42,111 nucleotides of DNA from Bacillota bacterium (GTDB lineage: Bacteria; Bacillota_I; Bacilli_A; ML615J-28; CAG-698), in NCBI GenBank assembly GCA_016280895.1, contig JAEEHM010000011.1:1-42111 (forward strand), written 5' to 3'. The position numbers and the translations under genes are program-made. A model generated the notes under the pieces. The model was not told where the DNA came from. It did no database searches and was given only the letters and a program-made list of their open reading frames with translations. Shown piece by piece: positions 1-6,984 of this stretch (position 1 is its first letter; each line of letters opens with the position of its first letter).

Positions 1-83
1 AAGCTTACTGTATTAACGATATCTTCAAGTGATAAACCTGTTAAATCAACAAGTGCATTTAGCCATTCTAATTTAACTCTCAT
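1..83 (-). CDS. pheT: Phenylalanyl-tRNA synthetase beta subunit, N-terminal fragment
   Basis: Only the first 27 or so codons are in the window; the gene runs off the left edge. The reverse complement from 83 reads MRVKLEWLNALVDLTGLS, which matches the usual PheT start (a V-x-x-x-W-L-x-x-x-V-D-L pattern). A GGGGG purine run lies just upstream of the ATG, and the pheS stop codon is 9 bp away, so the two subunits are co-transcribed as the normal pheST pair. The beta subunit completes the alpha2-beta2 enzyme and carries editing and tRNA-binding functions, none of which is visible in this fragment. Confidence 0.85.
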   Translation of the reverse strand, partial: MRVKLEWLNALVDLTGLSLEDIVNTVS

Positions 84-92
84 AATAACCCC

Positions 93-1124
93 CTAGAATT
101 GATTTATGAATCTTTCATCATCGATGTAAAAGTTTCTAACATCATCAATTCCATATTTCATCATTGTAAGTCTTTCAATTCCAATACCGAATGCGAAGCC
201 TTGATATTTTTCACTATCATATCCACACATCTTTAACACATTAGGATGTACCATACCACCACCAAGAAGTTCAATCCAACCACTGCCCTTACATAAGTTG
301 CAGCCATCACCATGACATTTGAAGCACTCAACATCAACTTCTACTGATGGTTCTGTGAATGGGAAGAATGATGGACGGAATCTAACTCTTAAATCTGATC
401 CAAATACATGACTACATATTTTAACTAAAGTTCCTTTTAAATCAGCCATTGTTACATTTTCACCAACAACTAAGCCCTCACATTGCATGAATTGATGTGA
501 ATGTGTAGCATCATCATTATCTCTTCTATATACCTTACCAGGACAAATGATTTTAATTGGTTGGCCTTTACTCTTAAGTAAAGTCCTTGCTTGTACTGGA
601 GATGTATGAGTTCTAAGTAATGTGTTTTCATCAATATAGAAACTATCTTGCATTTCTCTTGCAGGGTGTCCCTTAGGTAAATTTAATAATTCAAAATTAT
701 ATAAGTCTTCTTCAACTTCAGGTCCTTCTTCGACCATAAATCCCATACCTGTACAAACATCTTCTAACTCTCTAATAGTTTGTGTTAAAGGATTTAATTT
801 ACCTGTTTTAAATTTCTTTGCAGGCATTGTTACATCAATAGCATCATTTTTAAGTTTAGCATCAATTAATTTTTCCAACAATTCTTGTCTTTTGTTTTCT
901 ACAAATTCTTCAATCTTTGTTCTAAATTCATTAGCTTTTTGACCTAATTCTTTTTTCTTTTCAATTGATAATTCTCTCATGCTTGCCATGATTTCAGAAA
1001 GTCTTGATTTCTTTCCTAAATAATTAGCTTTCAAATTATTTAAGTCTTGTTCATTTTGCGCATTACTAATTTCTTCTTTAGCACTTTCTTTTAAGATATC
1101 TAATTCATTATTATTTTCACCCAT
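93..1124 (-). CDS. pheS: Phenylalanyl-tRNA synthetase alpha subunit
   Basis: Class II aminoacyl-tRNA synthetase that charges tRNA-Phe in the cytoplasm. The 343 residues are full length for the family. Residues 1-85 are charged and helical, as expected for the N-terminal tRNA-binding coiled coil. The catalytic core follows, with motif 2 ([16 protein letters not shown]) and motif 3 near the C terminus ([13 protein letters not shown]). [13 protein letters not shown] segment before motif 3 contributes Cys residues often seen in this enzyme. An AGGAGG site lies just before the ATG. The gene follows a T-box leader whose specifier reads TTC, so it should be induced when uncharged tRNA-Phe accumulates. 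pheT follows directly. Confidence 0.97.
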   Translation of the reverse strand: MGENNNELDILKESAKEEISNAQNEQDLNNLKANYLGKKSRLSEIMASMRELSIEKKKELGQKANEFRTKIEEFVENKRQELLEKLIDAKLKNDAIDVTMPAKKFKTGKLNPLTQTIRELEDVCTGMGFMVEEGPEVEEDLYNFELLNLPKGHPAREMQDSFYIDENTLLRTHTSPVQARTLLKSKGQPIKIICPGKVYRRDNDDATHSHQFMQCEGLVVGENVTMADLKGTLVKICSHVFGSDLRVRFRPSFFPFTEPSVEVDVECFKCHGDGCNLCKGSGWIELLGGGMVHPNVLKMCGYDSEKYQGFAFGIGIERLTMMKYGIDDVRNFYIDDERFINQF

Positions 1125-1137
1125 ATTTTCCTCCTAA

Positions 1138-1376
1138 TAAAAAAATCCTTAAAATAATAATTATTTTAAGGACGAGATTTAAATCACGTGGTACCACCTT
1201 TATTCAAAAACAATATATTGTTTTCCTCATTATCGCAAATAACGGTGCATACCGGGCTTTATTAGAGCCTCTCCAAAGATGAATTCATATAGCTATTTAA
1301 TAAAATACTTTCACCAAATGTATTTCTCTCTTTTAATAACATCACTATATTACTACTTCTTTATCAACAAGTTATA
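1138..1376 (-). ncRNA. T-box riboswitch leader of pheST, Phe specifier
   Basis: On the minus strand the leader contains the conserved T-box GGTGGTACCAC (plus 1188-1198) and a perfect 12-bp terminator stem (TCCTTAAAATAA, plus 1146-1157, against 1161-1172) followed by seven U. AAGG beside the T-box can instead pair with CCTT of the terminator arm to form the antiterminator. Stem I has an AGAGAG motif and an apical TTTGGTG. I fold AAAGA with TCTTT and ATATAG with CTATAT; this leaves an internal loop with AGTAGTA on one side and GAATTCA on the other, placing TTC followed by A at plus 1281-1283 as the specifier. TTC is a Phe codon and agrees with the downstream genes. It fills most of the 1125-1482 intergenic stretch. 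Confidence 0.93.
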
Positions 1377-1379
1377 ATT

Positions 1380-1408
1380 ATTATATCACTTGTTTTTAAA
1401 ATAATCAA
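1380..1408 (-). promoter_or_regulatory. Promoter of the pheS T-box transcript
   Basis: TTGATT (plus 1403-1408) and TATAAT (plus 1380-1385) are separated by exactly 17 bp on the minus strand. The predicted start lies at the 5' end of stem I of the T-box. Confidence 0.85.
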
Positions 1409-1427
1409 GAACTTAAATACTAATAAG

Positions 1428-1456
1428 TTGACTAAAAACGTGTTTTAGTGTATTAT
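1428..1456 (+). promoter_or_regulatory. Promoter of clpP with an internal inverted repeat
   Basis: TTGACT at 1428-1433 and TATTAT at 1451-1456 are 17 bp apart. Between them, 1431-1437 (ACTAAAA) and 1443-1449 (TTTTAGT) form a perfect 7-bp inverted repeat with a 5-bp spacer ACGTG. That is the usual place for a repressor site. It does not look like the CtsR heptad repeat (GGTCAAA) of Bacillus clpP. Confidence 0.75.
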
Positions 1457-1482
1457 AAATATATAAAATTTTGGAGGTCAAT

Positions 1483-2061
1483 ATGTACTATACACCAATT
1501 GTAATTGAAAGAACAAGTCAAGGAGAAAGAAGTTACGATATTTATTCAAGATTACTTAAAGATCGAATAATTATGTTGAATGGCGAAATCAATGATGATT
1601 TAGCTAATTCTATTATTGCACAACTATTATTCTTAGAAGCCCAAGATGATAAAAAAGATATCTCAATTTATATCAATTCACCAGGAGGATCAATTAGTGC
1701 TGGTATGGCAATCTTTGATACAATGAATCTAGTTAAATGTGATGTTTCCACAATCTGTGTTGGTATGTGTGCATCAATGGCAGCATTCTTACTTGCAGCA
1801 GGTACAAAGGGTAAACGCTATGCTCTACCTAATAGTGAAGTAATGATTCATCAACCACTTGGTGGAGCTCATGGTCAAGCAACAGAAATTGAAATTGCTG
1901 CTAAACATATCTTAGAGATAAAGAAAAAAATGAACACAATTTTAGCATCTCTTACTGGACAAGATTTAGCTACTATTGAAAAAGATACAGATAGAGATAA
2001 TTATATGTTTGCAAGTGATGCGCTAAATTATGGAATTGTTGATAAAATATTAGAAAAGTAA
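1483..2061 (+). CDS. clpP: ATP-dependent Clp protease proteolytic subunit
   Basis: Tetradecameric serine protease that degrades proteins fed by Clp ATPases. The ORF track opens at TTG 1471, but GGAGG at 1473-1477 is the ribosome site for ATG 1483, giving 192 residues. Numbered from that ATG, the triad is Ser98 (GMCASMAA), His123 (MIHQPLGG) and Asp172 (DTDRDNY), the standard positions. The SPGGS oxyanion segment and the GAHGQATEI handle are intact. The gene is monocistronic, ending in a shared terminator with relQ. Its promoter carries an inverted repeat that may be an operator. No Clp ATPase gene is in the window. The Spx protein encoded about 2 kb away belongs to a family classically degraded by ClpXP. 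Confidence 0.97.
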   Translation: MYYTPIVIERTSQGERSYDIYSRLLKDRIIMLNGEINDDLANSIIAQLLFLEAQDDKKDISIYINSPGGSISAGMAIFDTMNLVKCDVSTICVGMCASMAAFLLAAGTKGKRYALPNSEVMIHQPLGGAHGQATEIEIAAKHILEIKKKMNTILASLTGQDLATIEKDTDRDNYMFASDALNYGIVDKILEK

Positions 2062-2087
2062 AAGAGGTATTAATAAGTACCTCTTTT
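2060..2087. terminator. Bidirectional terminator between clpP and relQ
   Basis: AAAAGAGGTA and TACCTCTTTT form a hairpin between convergent genes, with T-rich flank on the plus side and A-rich flank (T on the minus strand) on the other. The relQ stop codon overlaps the distal arm. Confidence 0.8.
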
Positions 2088-2760
2088 ATTTTATGTGATT
2101 ATTTATTTTAAACCAATCATCTAAGAAATTTTCTTCTAATGGTTTTCTTTCTTGATCCTGTTCAAAAGAATCCATATCACTCTTAACCTTACTCATTTCA
2201 ACATCAAGATCATACGCAATCTTTGATGCTTCAGTCAATCTATTTCTTAAAGATTGAGGAATGCTTTGATAATATTTGTATTTTAAAGAATGTTCAATAC
2301 TTGCCCACAAGTGCATTGCAAGAGTTCTAATTTGAAACTCCATATAAACTGGCATTTGGCCATTTATTGTTTCTGCATTATATTTCGCAATTAAATGTAG
2401 AGATCTATATCCAGATGGTTTAGGATATTTAATATAATCTTTGACTAAAACTATTTTAATATCCTTTCTACTATTTAAAATATTATAGATATCATATACA
2501 TCTTGAATATATTTACAAGTAATTCTTATACCAGCAATATCTGTTAAATCCCTAACCTCTTCAAAATTCATATTTAATCTTTCTAGTTTTTCCATAATAC
2601 TAGCTGGAGATTTAACACGTCCCGTAATATCCTCAATTGGATTTTTAATACCTTGACTGGTATATTGTTTTTTAATGAATTGAAGCTTTGTTAAAAAATT
2701 AGTAACTGCAAATTCATAGGGTTGTAAAAACGTAGCCCATTCAAAATTTTTAGTGTCCAT
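2086..2760 (-). CDS. relQ: Small alarmone synthetase, RelQ/YjbM type
   Basis: Single-domain (p)ppGpp synthetase that transfers pyrophosphate from ATP to GTP or GDP. The 224 residues hold only the RelA/SpoT synthetase domain; there is no HD hydrolase, TGS or ACT part. Visible motifs are TGRVKSPASIMEKL (substrate loop), DIAGIRITC, PSGYRSLHLI, and EFQIRTLAMHLWASIEHSLKYKY. The N-terminal FLQPYEFAV and the acidic C-terminal helix resemble Bacillus YjbM (SasB/RelQ) more than YwaC. It has its own promoter and is divergent from the CYTH gene; in Bacillus yjbK (CYTH) and yjbM sit close together, so this pairing looks ancestral. A long RelA/SpoT is not in the window. Confidence 0.9.
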   Translation of the reverse strand: MDTKNFEWATFLQPYEFAVTNFLTKLQFIKKQYTSQGIKNPIEDITGRVKSPASIMEKLERLNMNFEEVRDLTDIAGIRITCKYIQDVYDIYNILNSRKDIKIVLVKDYIKYPKPSGYRSLHLIAKYNAETINGQMPVYMEFQIRTLAMHLWASIEHSLKYKYYQSIPQSLRNRLTEASKIAYDLDVEMSKVKSDMDSFEQDQERKPLEENFLDDWFKINNHIK

Positions 2761-2783
2761 TATTTCCTTCTCCCATCAATAAT

Positions 2784-2812
2784 ATTATACCACAGAATTG
2801 ATTATTATACAA
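2784..2812 (-). promoter_or_regulatory. relQ promoter
   Basis: TTGTAT (plus 2807-2812) and TATAAT (plus 2784-2789) with a 17-bp spacer on the minus strand. Confidence 0.75.
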
Positions 2813-2858
2813 TACATAGAATATTTATATATATCTAATAAAAAAAGTGCGATTTATA

Positions 2859-2886
2859 TTGCATTTTTAAAAAAATAGTGTATAAT
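2859..2886 (+). promoter_or_regulatory. Promoter of the CYTH gene
   Basis: TTGCAT at 2859-2864 and TATAAT at 2881-2886 with a 16-bp spacer, upstream of the AAGGTGA ribosome site. Confidence 0.7.
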
Positions 2887-2929
2887 ATAAAAAGTTAATA
2901 AATATAGCTTATTTATAAAGGTGAACATT

Positions 2930-3499
2930 ATGGAAAAAAATACAGATGTTGAATTTAAAAGTTTAATAACAAAAGAAGAATATGATCGTTTGATTAAACA
3001 ATTCAAAGGAAGCAAACAAGATTTTCAAACAAACCATTACTTTGATACAGTTCGTTTCTCTTTAAAAGCACTTGATGTATCTGTGCGTGTAAGAGAACGC
3101 GATGATATCTCTTTAACATATAAAAGAAAAAAAGGTTACAACATTGATGTTAAAACTGTTGTAATCGATAAAGCTAAATTTGAAGAAATCAAAAGGACTG
3201 GTGTAATTGATATTCCTGAAATTGCTGATGAATTAAATAAATTAATCAAAGATCAAAAATTAAAGAACTTTATGAGTTTATCTACTCTTCGTACATATTT
3301 ACCATATTCAAATGGTGTATTAAATATTGATAAGAGTACATATCTTGATACTACTGATTATGAAATTGAATATTCATCTAAATCATATCATCAAGGTAAA
3401 GATGAATTTATCCAATTAATCAATGATTTAAATATCAATTATAAAAAATCAAACAAGAAAATTCAAAGAGCATATGCTCGTCTAAAAGAAATAAATTAA
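2930..3499 (+). CDS. CYTH-domain protein, YjbK-like
   Basis: Triphosphate-tunnel (CYTH) family protein of 189 residues. Members bind triphosphates or inorganic triphosphate with a divalent metal inside an eight-strand barrel. The N terminus has VEFKSLITKEEYDRL, close to Bacillus YjbK, but the canonical ExExK signature reads D-V-E-F-K here, with Asp in the first position. The later strands carry alternating charges typical of the tunnel: SVRVRERDD, SLTYKRKKG, LRTYLPY, DYEIEYSS. The track start at GTG 2921 overlaps the AAGGTG ribosome site, so ATG 2930 is preferred. It is divergent from relQ and convergent with spx, as in a compacted yjb region. The substrate is not known from the sequence; triphosphatase activity is an inference. 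Confidence 0.88.
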   Translation: MEKNTDVEFKSLITKEEYDRLIKQFKGSKQDFQTNHYFDTVRFSLKALDVSVRVRERDDISLTYKRKKGYNIDVKTVVIDKAKFEEIKRTGVIDIPEIADELNKLIKDQKLKNFMSLSTLRTYLPYSNGVLNIDKSTYLDTTDYEIEYSSKSYHQGKDEFIQLINDLNINYKKSNKKIQRAYARLKEIN

Positions 3500-3525
3500 A
3501 AAGGCTTATTAATCTAAGCCTTTTT
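3498..3525. terminator. Bidirectional terminator between CYTH gene and spx
   Basis: Perfect 11-bp inverted repeat AAAAAGGCTTA / TAAGCCTTTTT with a 6-nt loop, and T-rich sequence on both strands after the stem. Confidence 0.9.
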
Positions 3526-3958
3526 CTTTTATATTATCTTCAAATTGAATATAATTTGCGTAATCACAATCTTTGTCATCATCAAAACACTTTTCACATT
3601 CACGTAATTCAGGTGGTAAAAATAATGTAATATCATCAACATTATAGCCAACTTGAAGTTCCATATCACTTACAATAATAGGGCGTTTAAGAATAGTTGG
3701 ATTATCAATAATAAAATCCATCAATTCATTTAATTTCATATTATTGACATCTATATTATTTTCTTTTATTATCTTGCTTCTTGTAGATATAATATCTTCA
3801 AATCCATTTTCTGAAGATATCAACATTCTATACAAATCATCTTTAGTAAGTTTAGTTGAAATAATATTCTTTTCAATAAAAGGAATATTATGATCTTTAA
3901 AATATTTTTTAACTTTTCTACAAGACAAGCAACTTGGTGCTGTATATAATTTAATCAT
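3509..3958 (-). CDS. spx: Spx-family transcription regulator with a Cys-bearing C-terminal extension
   Basis: ArsC-fold regulator that binds the alpha C-terminal domain of RNA polymerase and changes transcription under thiol stress. The redox switch CLSC falls at residues 10-13, as in Bacillus Spx. Gly52 (SENGFEDIISTRSK) and Arg92 (LKRPIIV) are at the family positions, and LQVGY is intact. The protein is 149 residues against about 131 in Bacillus: after LFLPPELR it continues with an acidic tail holding Cys121, Cys124 and Cys131 and ends in KEKGLD instead of the short LAN-like degron. The RpoA in this window keeps the SYNCLKRAG surface that Spx contacts. It has its own promoter. A thiol-stress role is inferred from family. 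Confidence 0.9.
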   Translation of the reverse strand: MIKLYTAPSCLSCRKVKKYFKDHNIPFIEKNIISTKLTKDDLYRMLISSENGFEDIISTRSKIIKENNIDVNNMKLNELMDFIIDNPTILKRPIIVSDMELQVGYNVDDITLFLPPELRECEKCFDDDKDCDYANYIQFEDNIKEKGLD

Positions 3959-3977
3959 ATCTTTAACCTCTTTATGT

Positions 3978-4006
3978 ATTTTACCACAAAGATATTAAAA
4001 AAACAA
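3978..4006 (-). promoter_or_regulatory. spx promoter
   Basis: TTGTTT (plus 4001-4006) and TAAAAT (plus 3978-3983) with a 17-bp spacer on the minus strand; the -35 is imperfect. Confidence 0.55.
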
Positions 4007-4034
4007 TATAATATAATAATTAAAATATATAAAT

Positions 4035-4065
4035 AAAATTCTCCTTCTATTTGAAGGAGAATTTT
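4035..4065 (-). terminator. Terminator downstream of the 80-residue membrane protein
   Basis: AAAATTCTCCTTC / GAAGGAGAATTTT, a perfect 13-bp stem with a 5-nt loop; on the minus strand it continues into ATTTAT. It follows the stop codon of the small membrane protein gene. Confidence 0.85.
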
Positions 4066-4092
4066 ATTTAAGTACTAATTATTATTATTAGA

Positions 4093-4335
4093 TCACACTT
4101 TTGCAAGACAAAGATGTTGAAATAATAATACCCATACTAAGTCAACCCAACCAAGAATAAATCCTGCAAAAATAGCAAGAACTAAACCAAGAACATTATA
4201 TAAATCTGGTTTTGCGATTACTGCAGAAATTCTTACAATGATTTCAGTAATCCAGTTTACACCTGGAATTAATAATAAAATGAATTGAACTAATCTAGGT
4301 AATTTTTGAAATTCTTTAGCTAACATTTTTTTCAT
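4093..4335 (-). CDS. Small membrane protein of unknown function
   Basis: 80 residues that I cannot assign to a family. A short basic N terminus (MKKMLAKEFQKLPR) precedes two hydrophobic segments, about residues 16-40 (with IPGVNWITEI) and 46-75 (GLVLAIFAGFILGWVDLVWVLLF). The small size, Gly/Trp content and two helices recall YqaE/Pmp3 proteins superficially, but it is longer and lacks their motifs. AAAGG directly abuts the first ATG and lies 9 nt before a second ATG at codon 4, so translation may begin at 4326. It has a good promoter and terminator of its own, which supports a real monocistronic gene downstream of tyrS. Confidence 0.7.
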   Translation of the reverse strand: MKKMLAKEFQKLPRLVQFILLLIPGVNWITEIIVRISAVIAKPDLYNVLGLVLAIFAGFILGWVDLVWVLLFQHLCLAKV

Positions 4336-4355
4336 CCTTTCTCTATGATAATTTT

Positions 4356-4384
4356 ATTATATAATATTTTTTTAAGATTTGCAA
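4356..4384 (-). promoter_or_regulatory. Promoter of the small membrane protein gene
   Basis: TTGCAA (plus 4379-4384) and TATAAT (plus 4356-4361) with a 17-bp spacer on the minus strand, in the 65-bp gap after tyrS. Confidence 0.75.
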
Positions 4385-4400
4385 TATATTTAAATAAATT

Positions 4401-5633
4401 TTAACAATTATGTTTTAATAAATAATAATTTTTCTTTCCTCTTCTAAGAACAGTATATTCTTTTCCAAAAGCATTATCAGCACTAACAGTAAATGTAATG
4501 TCTTTGATAATCTCACCATTGATTGAAACACCACCACCATTTACGAAATCTCTTGCTTCACGTTTTGATTGTGCTGCATGACATAATACAAGTGCATCAA
4601 CAATATTTACTTCCTTTTCTACTTCATTTTTTGGAAGTCCTTTGAAGCATACTAAGATTTCATCTAATGTTAATTCTTTAATATTACCCTTAAATAAAGC
4701 TTCAGATATTGCAACTGCTCTTTCATATTCTTCATGACCATGTAAGAATGTGATAACTTCTTCAGCTAAAGCTTTTTGTGCTTTTCTAAGATGTGGTTCA
4801 TTTTGAAGTGATACTTCTAATTCTTCAATTTGTTCCTTAGATAAGAATGTTAATTTCTTTAAATAATCAATTACTTTTGTATCTTCCGCATTTAAGAAGA
4901 ATTGATACATTTCATAACTTGATGTTTTAGACTTATCTAGCCAAATAGCACCACCTTCAGTTTTACCAAATTTCGTACCATCAGCCTTTGTGATTAATGG
5001 CATTGTGAAAGCATGTGCTTCTTTTTCATCTTTCTTTCTAATTAGTTCAATACCAGCAGTAATATTACCCCATTGGTCTTGACCAGCAATTTGCATTGTT
5101 ACACCATTGTTTTTATATAAGTATTCAAAGTCTAAAGCTTGCATAATCATATATGAGAATTCAGTAAATGTGATACCACTATCTAATCTTCTTCTGATGA
5201 TATCTTTATCTAACATATAATTGATATTAAAATATTTTCCATAATCTCTTAAGAAATCTAAGAAACTCATATCTTTACACCAATCAATATTATTTACAAT
5301 TTCAACTCCTGGGAATACTTTTTCAATTTGTGCCTTTAAACATTTAATATTGTGATCAACTTGTTCATAAGAAATCATTGGTCTTTCTTTTGAAGGTTTA
5401 GGATCACCAATTAAACCTGTTGCTCCACCTACTAATATTACTGGAATGTGTCCAGCGCGTTTTAATCTTTCGCAAATTAAGAATGAAGAGAAATGACCAA
5501 TATGTAAACTATCACCAGTAGGGTCAGTTCCAATATAGAATTTAACCTTTGTGTCATTGATTAAATGTTCAACCTCATCAGATGATACATCATTAATTAA
5601 TCCTCTCCATTTTAATTCATCATATAATTTCAT
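4401..5633 (-). CDS. tyrS: Tyrosyl-tRNA synthetase
   Basis: Class I synthetase that charges tRNA-Tyr. The Rossmann core has the HIGH motif (HIGHFSSF), the Tyr-binding FYIGTDPTGDSLH, the QAGQDQWGN-type segment (IAGQDQWGN) and a KMSKS loop in the form KFGKT. The last 65 residues are an S4 RNA-binding domain (ALVLCHAAQSKREARDFVNGGGVSING). Length is normal at about 410. Two in-frame ATGs are possible; AGAGG is only 3 nt from the first (5639) and 9 nt from the second (5633), so the second is preferred, giving MKLYDELKWRG as in other TyrRS. A T-box leader precedes it and the ccpA-like gene lies just upstream. Confidence 0.96.
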   Translation of the reverse strand: MKLYDELKWRGLINDVSSDEVEHLINDTKVKFYIGTDPTGDSLHIGHFSSFLICERLKRAGHIPVILVGGATGLIGDPKPSKERPMISYEQVDHNIKCLKAQIEKVFPGVEIVNNIDWCKDMSFLDFLRDYGKYFNINYMLDKDIIRRRLDSGITFTEFSYMIMQALDFEYLYKNNGVTMQIAGQDQWGNITAGIELIRKKDEKEAHAFTMPLITKADGTKFGKTEGGAIWLDKSKTSSYEMYQFFLNAEDTKVIDYLKKLTFLSKEQIEELEVSLQNEPHLRKAQKALAEEVITFLHGHEEYERAVAISEALFKGNIKELTLDEILVCFKGLPKNEVEKEVNIVDALVLCHAAQSKREARDFVNGGGVSINGEIIKDITFTVSADNAFGKEYTVLRRGKKNYYLLKHNC

Positions 5634-5654
5634 ATTCATTTACCTCTTTTCCAT

Positions 5655-5908
5655 AATAAAAGTCCTTAAAGAACATTAATTGTTTGTTTCTCTAAGGACG
5701 TAGTTTTAAAATATTTAAAATATTTATATTTAAAATATTTTTATTTTATACCCCTACGTGGTACCACCTTAGTTCAAAAGATATAAACTTTTAATAAAAG
5801 TTTTTCTTTTGCACTCATTTATTAAATTTGTATAAGCTCCATAATCGTATTAATAAAGCTACATGATAATTTACACCAGCCATTATCTCTCTTAAATGAT
5901 CACTTTAT
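5655..5908 (-). ncRNA. T-box riboswitch leader of tyrS
   Basis: The T-box GGTGGTACCAC is at plus 5758-5768. A terminator (GTCCTTAGAG... CTTTAAGGAC then TTTT) follows before the start codon. The antiterminator can form from CTAAGG and CGTAG around the T-box bulge pairing with CTACG and CCTTAG. These arms are separated by about 45 nt of almost pure A/T with a repeated ATATTTTAAATA, much more than the 12 nt in the pheS leader. An AGAGAG motif and a GCTGGTG apical segment mark stem I. I could not fix the specifier loop; a TAC at plus 5847-5849 is a candidate Tyr codon, and the tyrS context is the main argument for Tyr. Confidence 0.9.
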
Positions 5909-5913
5909 CTTTT

Positions 5914-5919
5914 ATTATA
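5914..5919 (-). promoter_or_regulatory. -10 element of the tyrS leader
   Basis: TATAAT on the minus strand just after the ccpA stop codon. A -35 17 bp upstream would be a poor TGGTTC inside the end of ccpA, so part of tyrS transcription may be read-through from ccpA. Confidence 0.5.
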
Positions 5920-5926
5920 TCATTGC

Positions 5927-6913
5927 TTATTTTGTAGAACCACGCCAGATGATTTTATAATCAACAAGGATTGATTCTGGTTTAACTTCAGCTTCAGCTT
6001 GCATTTCTTCAGTTAATCTACTCATTGCGATATTACCAATTTCATAAATTGGAGTTTCAACGCATGTTAATTGTGGATTAGAAAGTAATGCATATCTTGT
6101 ATTTTGGAATCCAATAACTTGTAAGTCTTCTGGAACTTTAATTCCCATCTTAGAAGCAACATTCATAAAACTAATTGCCATTGAATCTCTAACTGCAAGA
6201 ACAACATCTGGATGATTATTCTTTAGATATTCACGATATTGAACTTCATTTTGATCTAATTTACCAGTTGAATCAATAACCTCAGCAACAAGTCCAGCTT
6301 CTTTCATTGCTCTCTTATAGCCTTTTACTTTTAAATCGTTGATAGAGAAGAAATGAGATGTTGTAACAAACACAATTTTCTTATTTCCCTTTTCAATCAT
6401 TTGTTTTGTAATGTTGTAAGCACATTCTTCATTGTCGATACTAACACTTGAATATTGTTTTGCATTTGCGTTAGCATTAATAAATATAACTGGAACAGGA
6501 GATGCATCAACCAATTCAAGAACTTCTTCACTCATTTCATCATTCATAAATAATACACCATCTACAGAAGAAGCAATTACATCACCCCATAATTCTTTTT
6601 CTTCTTCTTTGTTGTTGTTTACAAATAAACGAATTGAATAACCATATTTTTTTGCACTATCATCAATACCTTGAATGCTTTCCGCAATACTAGCACGAGT
6701 AAGTGTAGGAACGATAACAGCAACAGTAGTAGATTTTCTACTTGCAAGTCCACGTGCATTAGCATTTGGTTTGTATCCTTTTTCTTTGATGATTCTTAAT
6801 ACCTTATCTCTTGTGGCCTTTTTTACCTTTTCTGGGTGATTCAAAACTCTAGAAACTGTAGCTAAACTAACACCAGCAGATCCTGCGATATCGTAAATCT
6901 TTATTTGATTCAT
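5927..6913 (-). CDS. ccpA: LacI-family transcription regulator, CcpA-like
   Basis: LacI/GalR regulator of 328 residues. The helix-turn-helix is YDIAGSAGVSLATVSRVLN, followed by the hinge NANARGLASRKSTTVAVIVP, which contacts the minor groove. The effector domain carries GFQNTRYALLSNPQL and ends IIWRGSTK, both close to the matching parts of Bacillus CcpA (GFDNTRLSLM and RKSTKS). This suggests the carbon catabolite control protein, which binds cre sites with HPr-Ser-P. A 24-bp palindrome resembling a cre site lies beside its promoter, suggesting self-control. tyrS lies directly downstream, and in Bacillus ccpA and tyrS are also in the same neighbourhood. A pathway-specific LacI paralogue controlling, for example, the adjacent GH18 gene is the main alternative. 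Confidence 0.8.
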   Translation of the reverse strand: MNQIKIYDIAGSAGVSLATVSRVLNHPEKVKKATRDKVLRIIKEKGYKPNANARGLASRKSTTVAVIVPTLTRASIAESIQGIDDSAKKYGYSIRLFVNNNKEEEKELWGDVIASSVDGVLFMNDEMSEEVLELVDASPVPVIFINANANAKQYSSVSIDNEECAYNITKQMIEKGNKKIVFVTTSHFFSINDLKVKGYKRAMKEAGLVAEVIDSTGKLDQNEVQYREYLKNNHPDVVLAVRDSMAISFMNVASKMGIKVPEDLQVIGFQNTRYALLSNPQLTCVETPIYEIGNIAMSRLTEEMQAEAEVKPESILVDYKIIWRGSTK

Positions 6914-6952
6914 GATTATTCTCCTTTCTTATTCTTTATTTCTTATATTTAT

Positions 6953-6981
6953 ATTATAACATAGAATGAAAACAATTTCAA
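6953..6981 (-). promoter_or_regulatory. ccpA promoter
   Basis: TTGAAA (plus 6976-6981) and TATAAT (plus 6953-6958) with a 17-bp spacer on the minus strand. The 24-bp palindrome begins 4 bp upstream of the -35. Confidence 0.85.
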
Positions 6982-6984
6982 GAA

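Noticed and set aside
4093-4335. YqaE/Pmp3 stress peptide
   Set aside because: Too long and without the family motifs; kept as unknown membrane protein.
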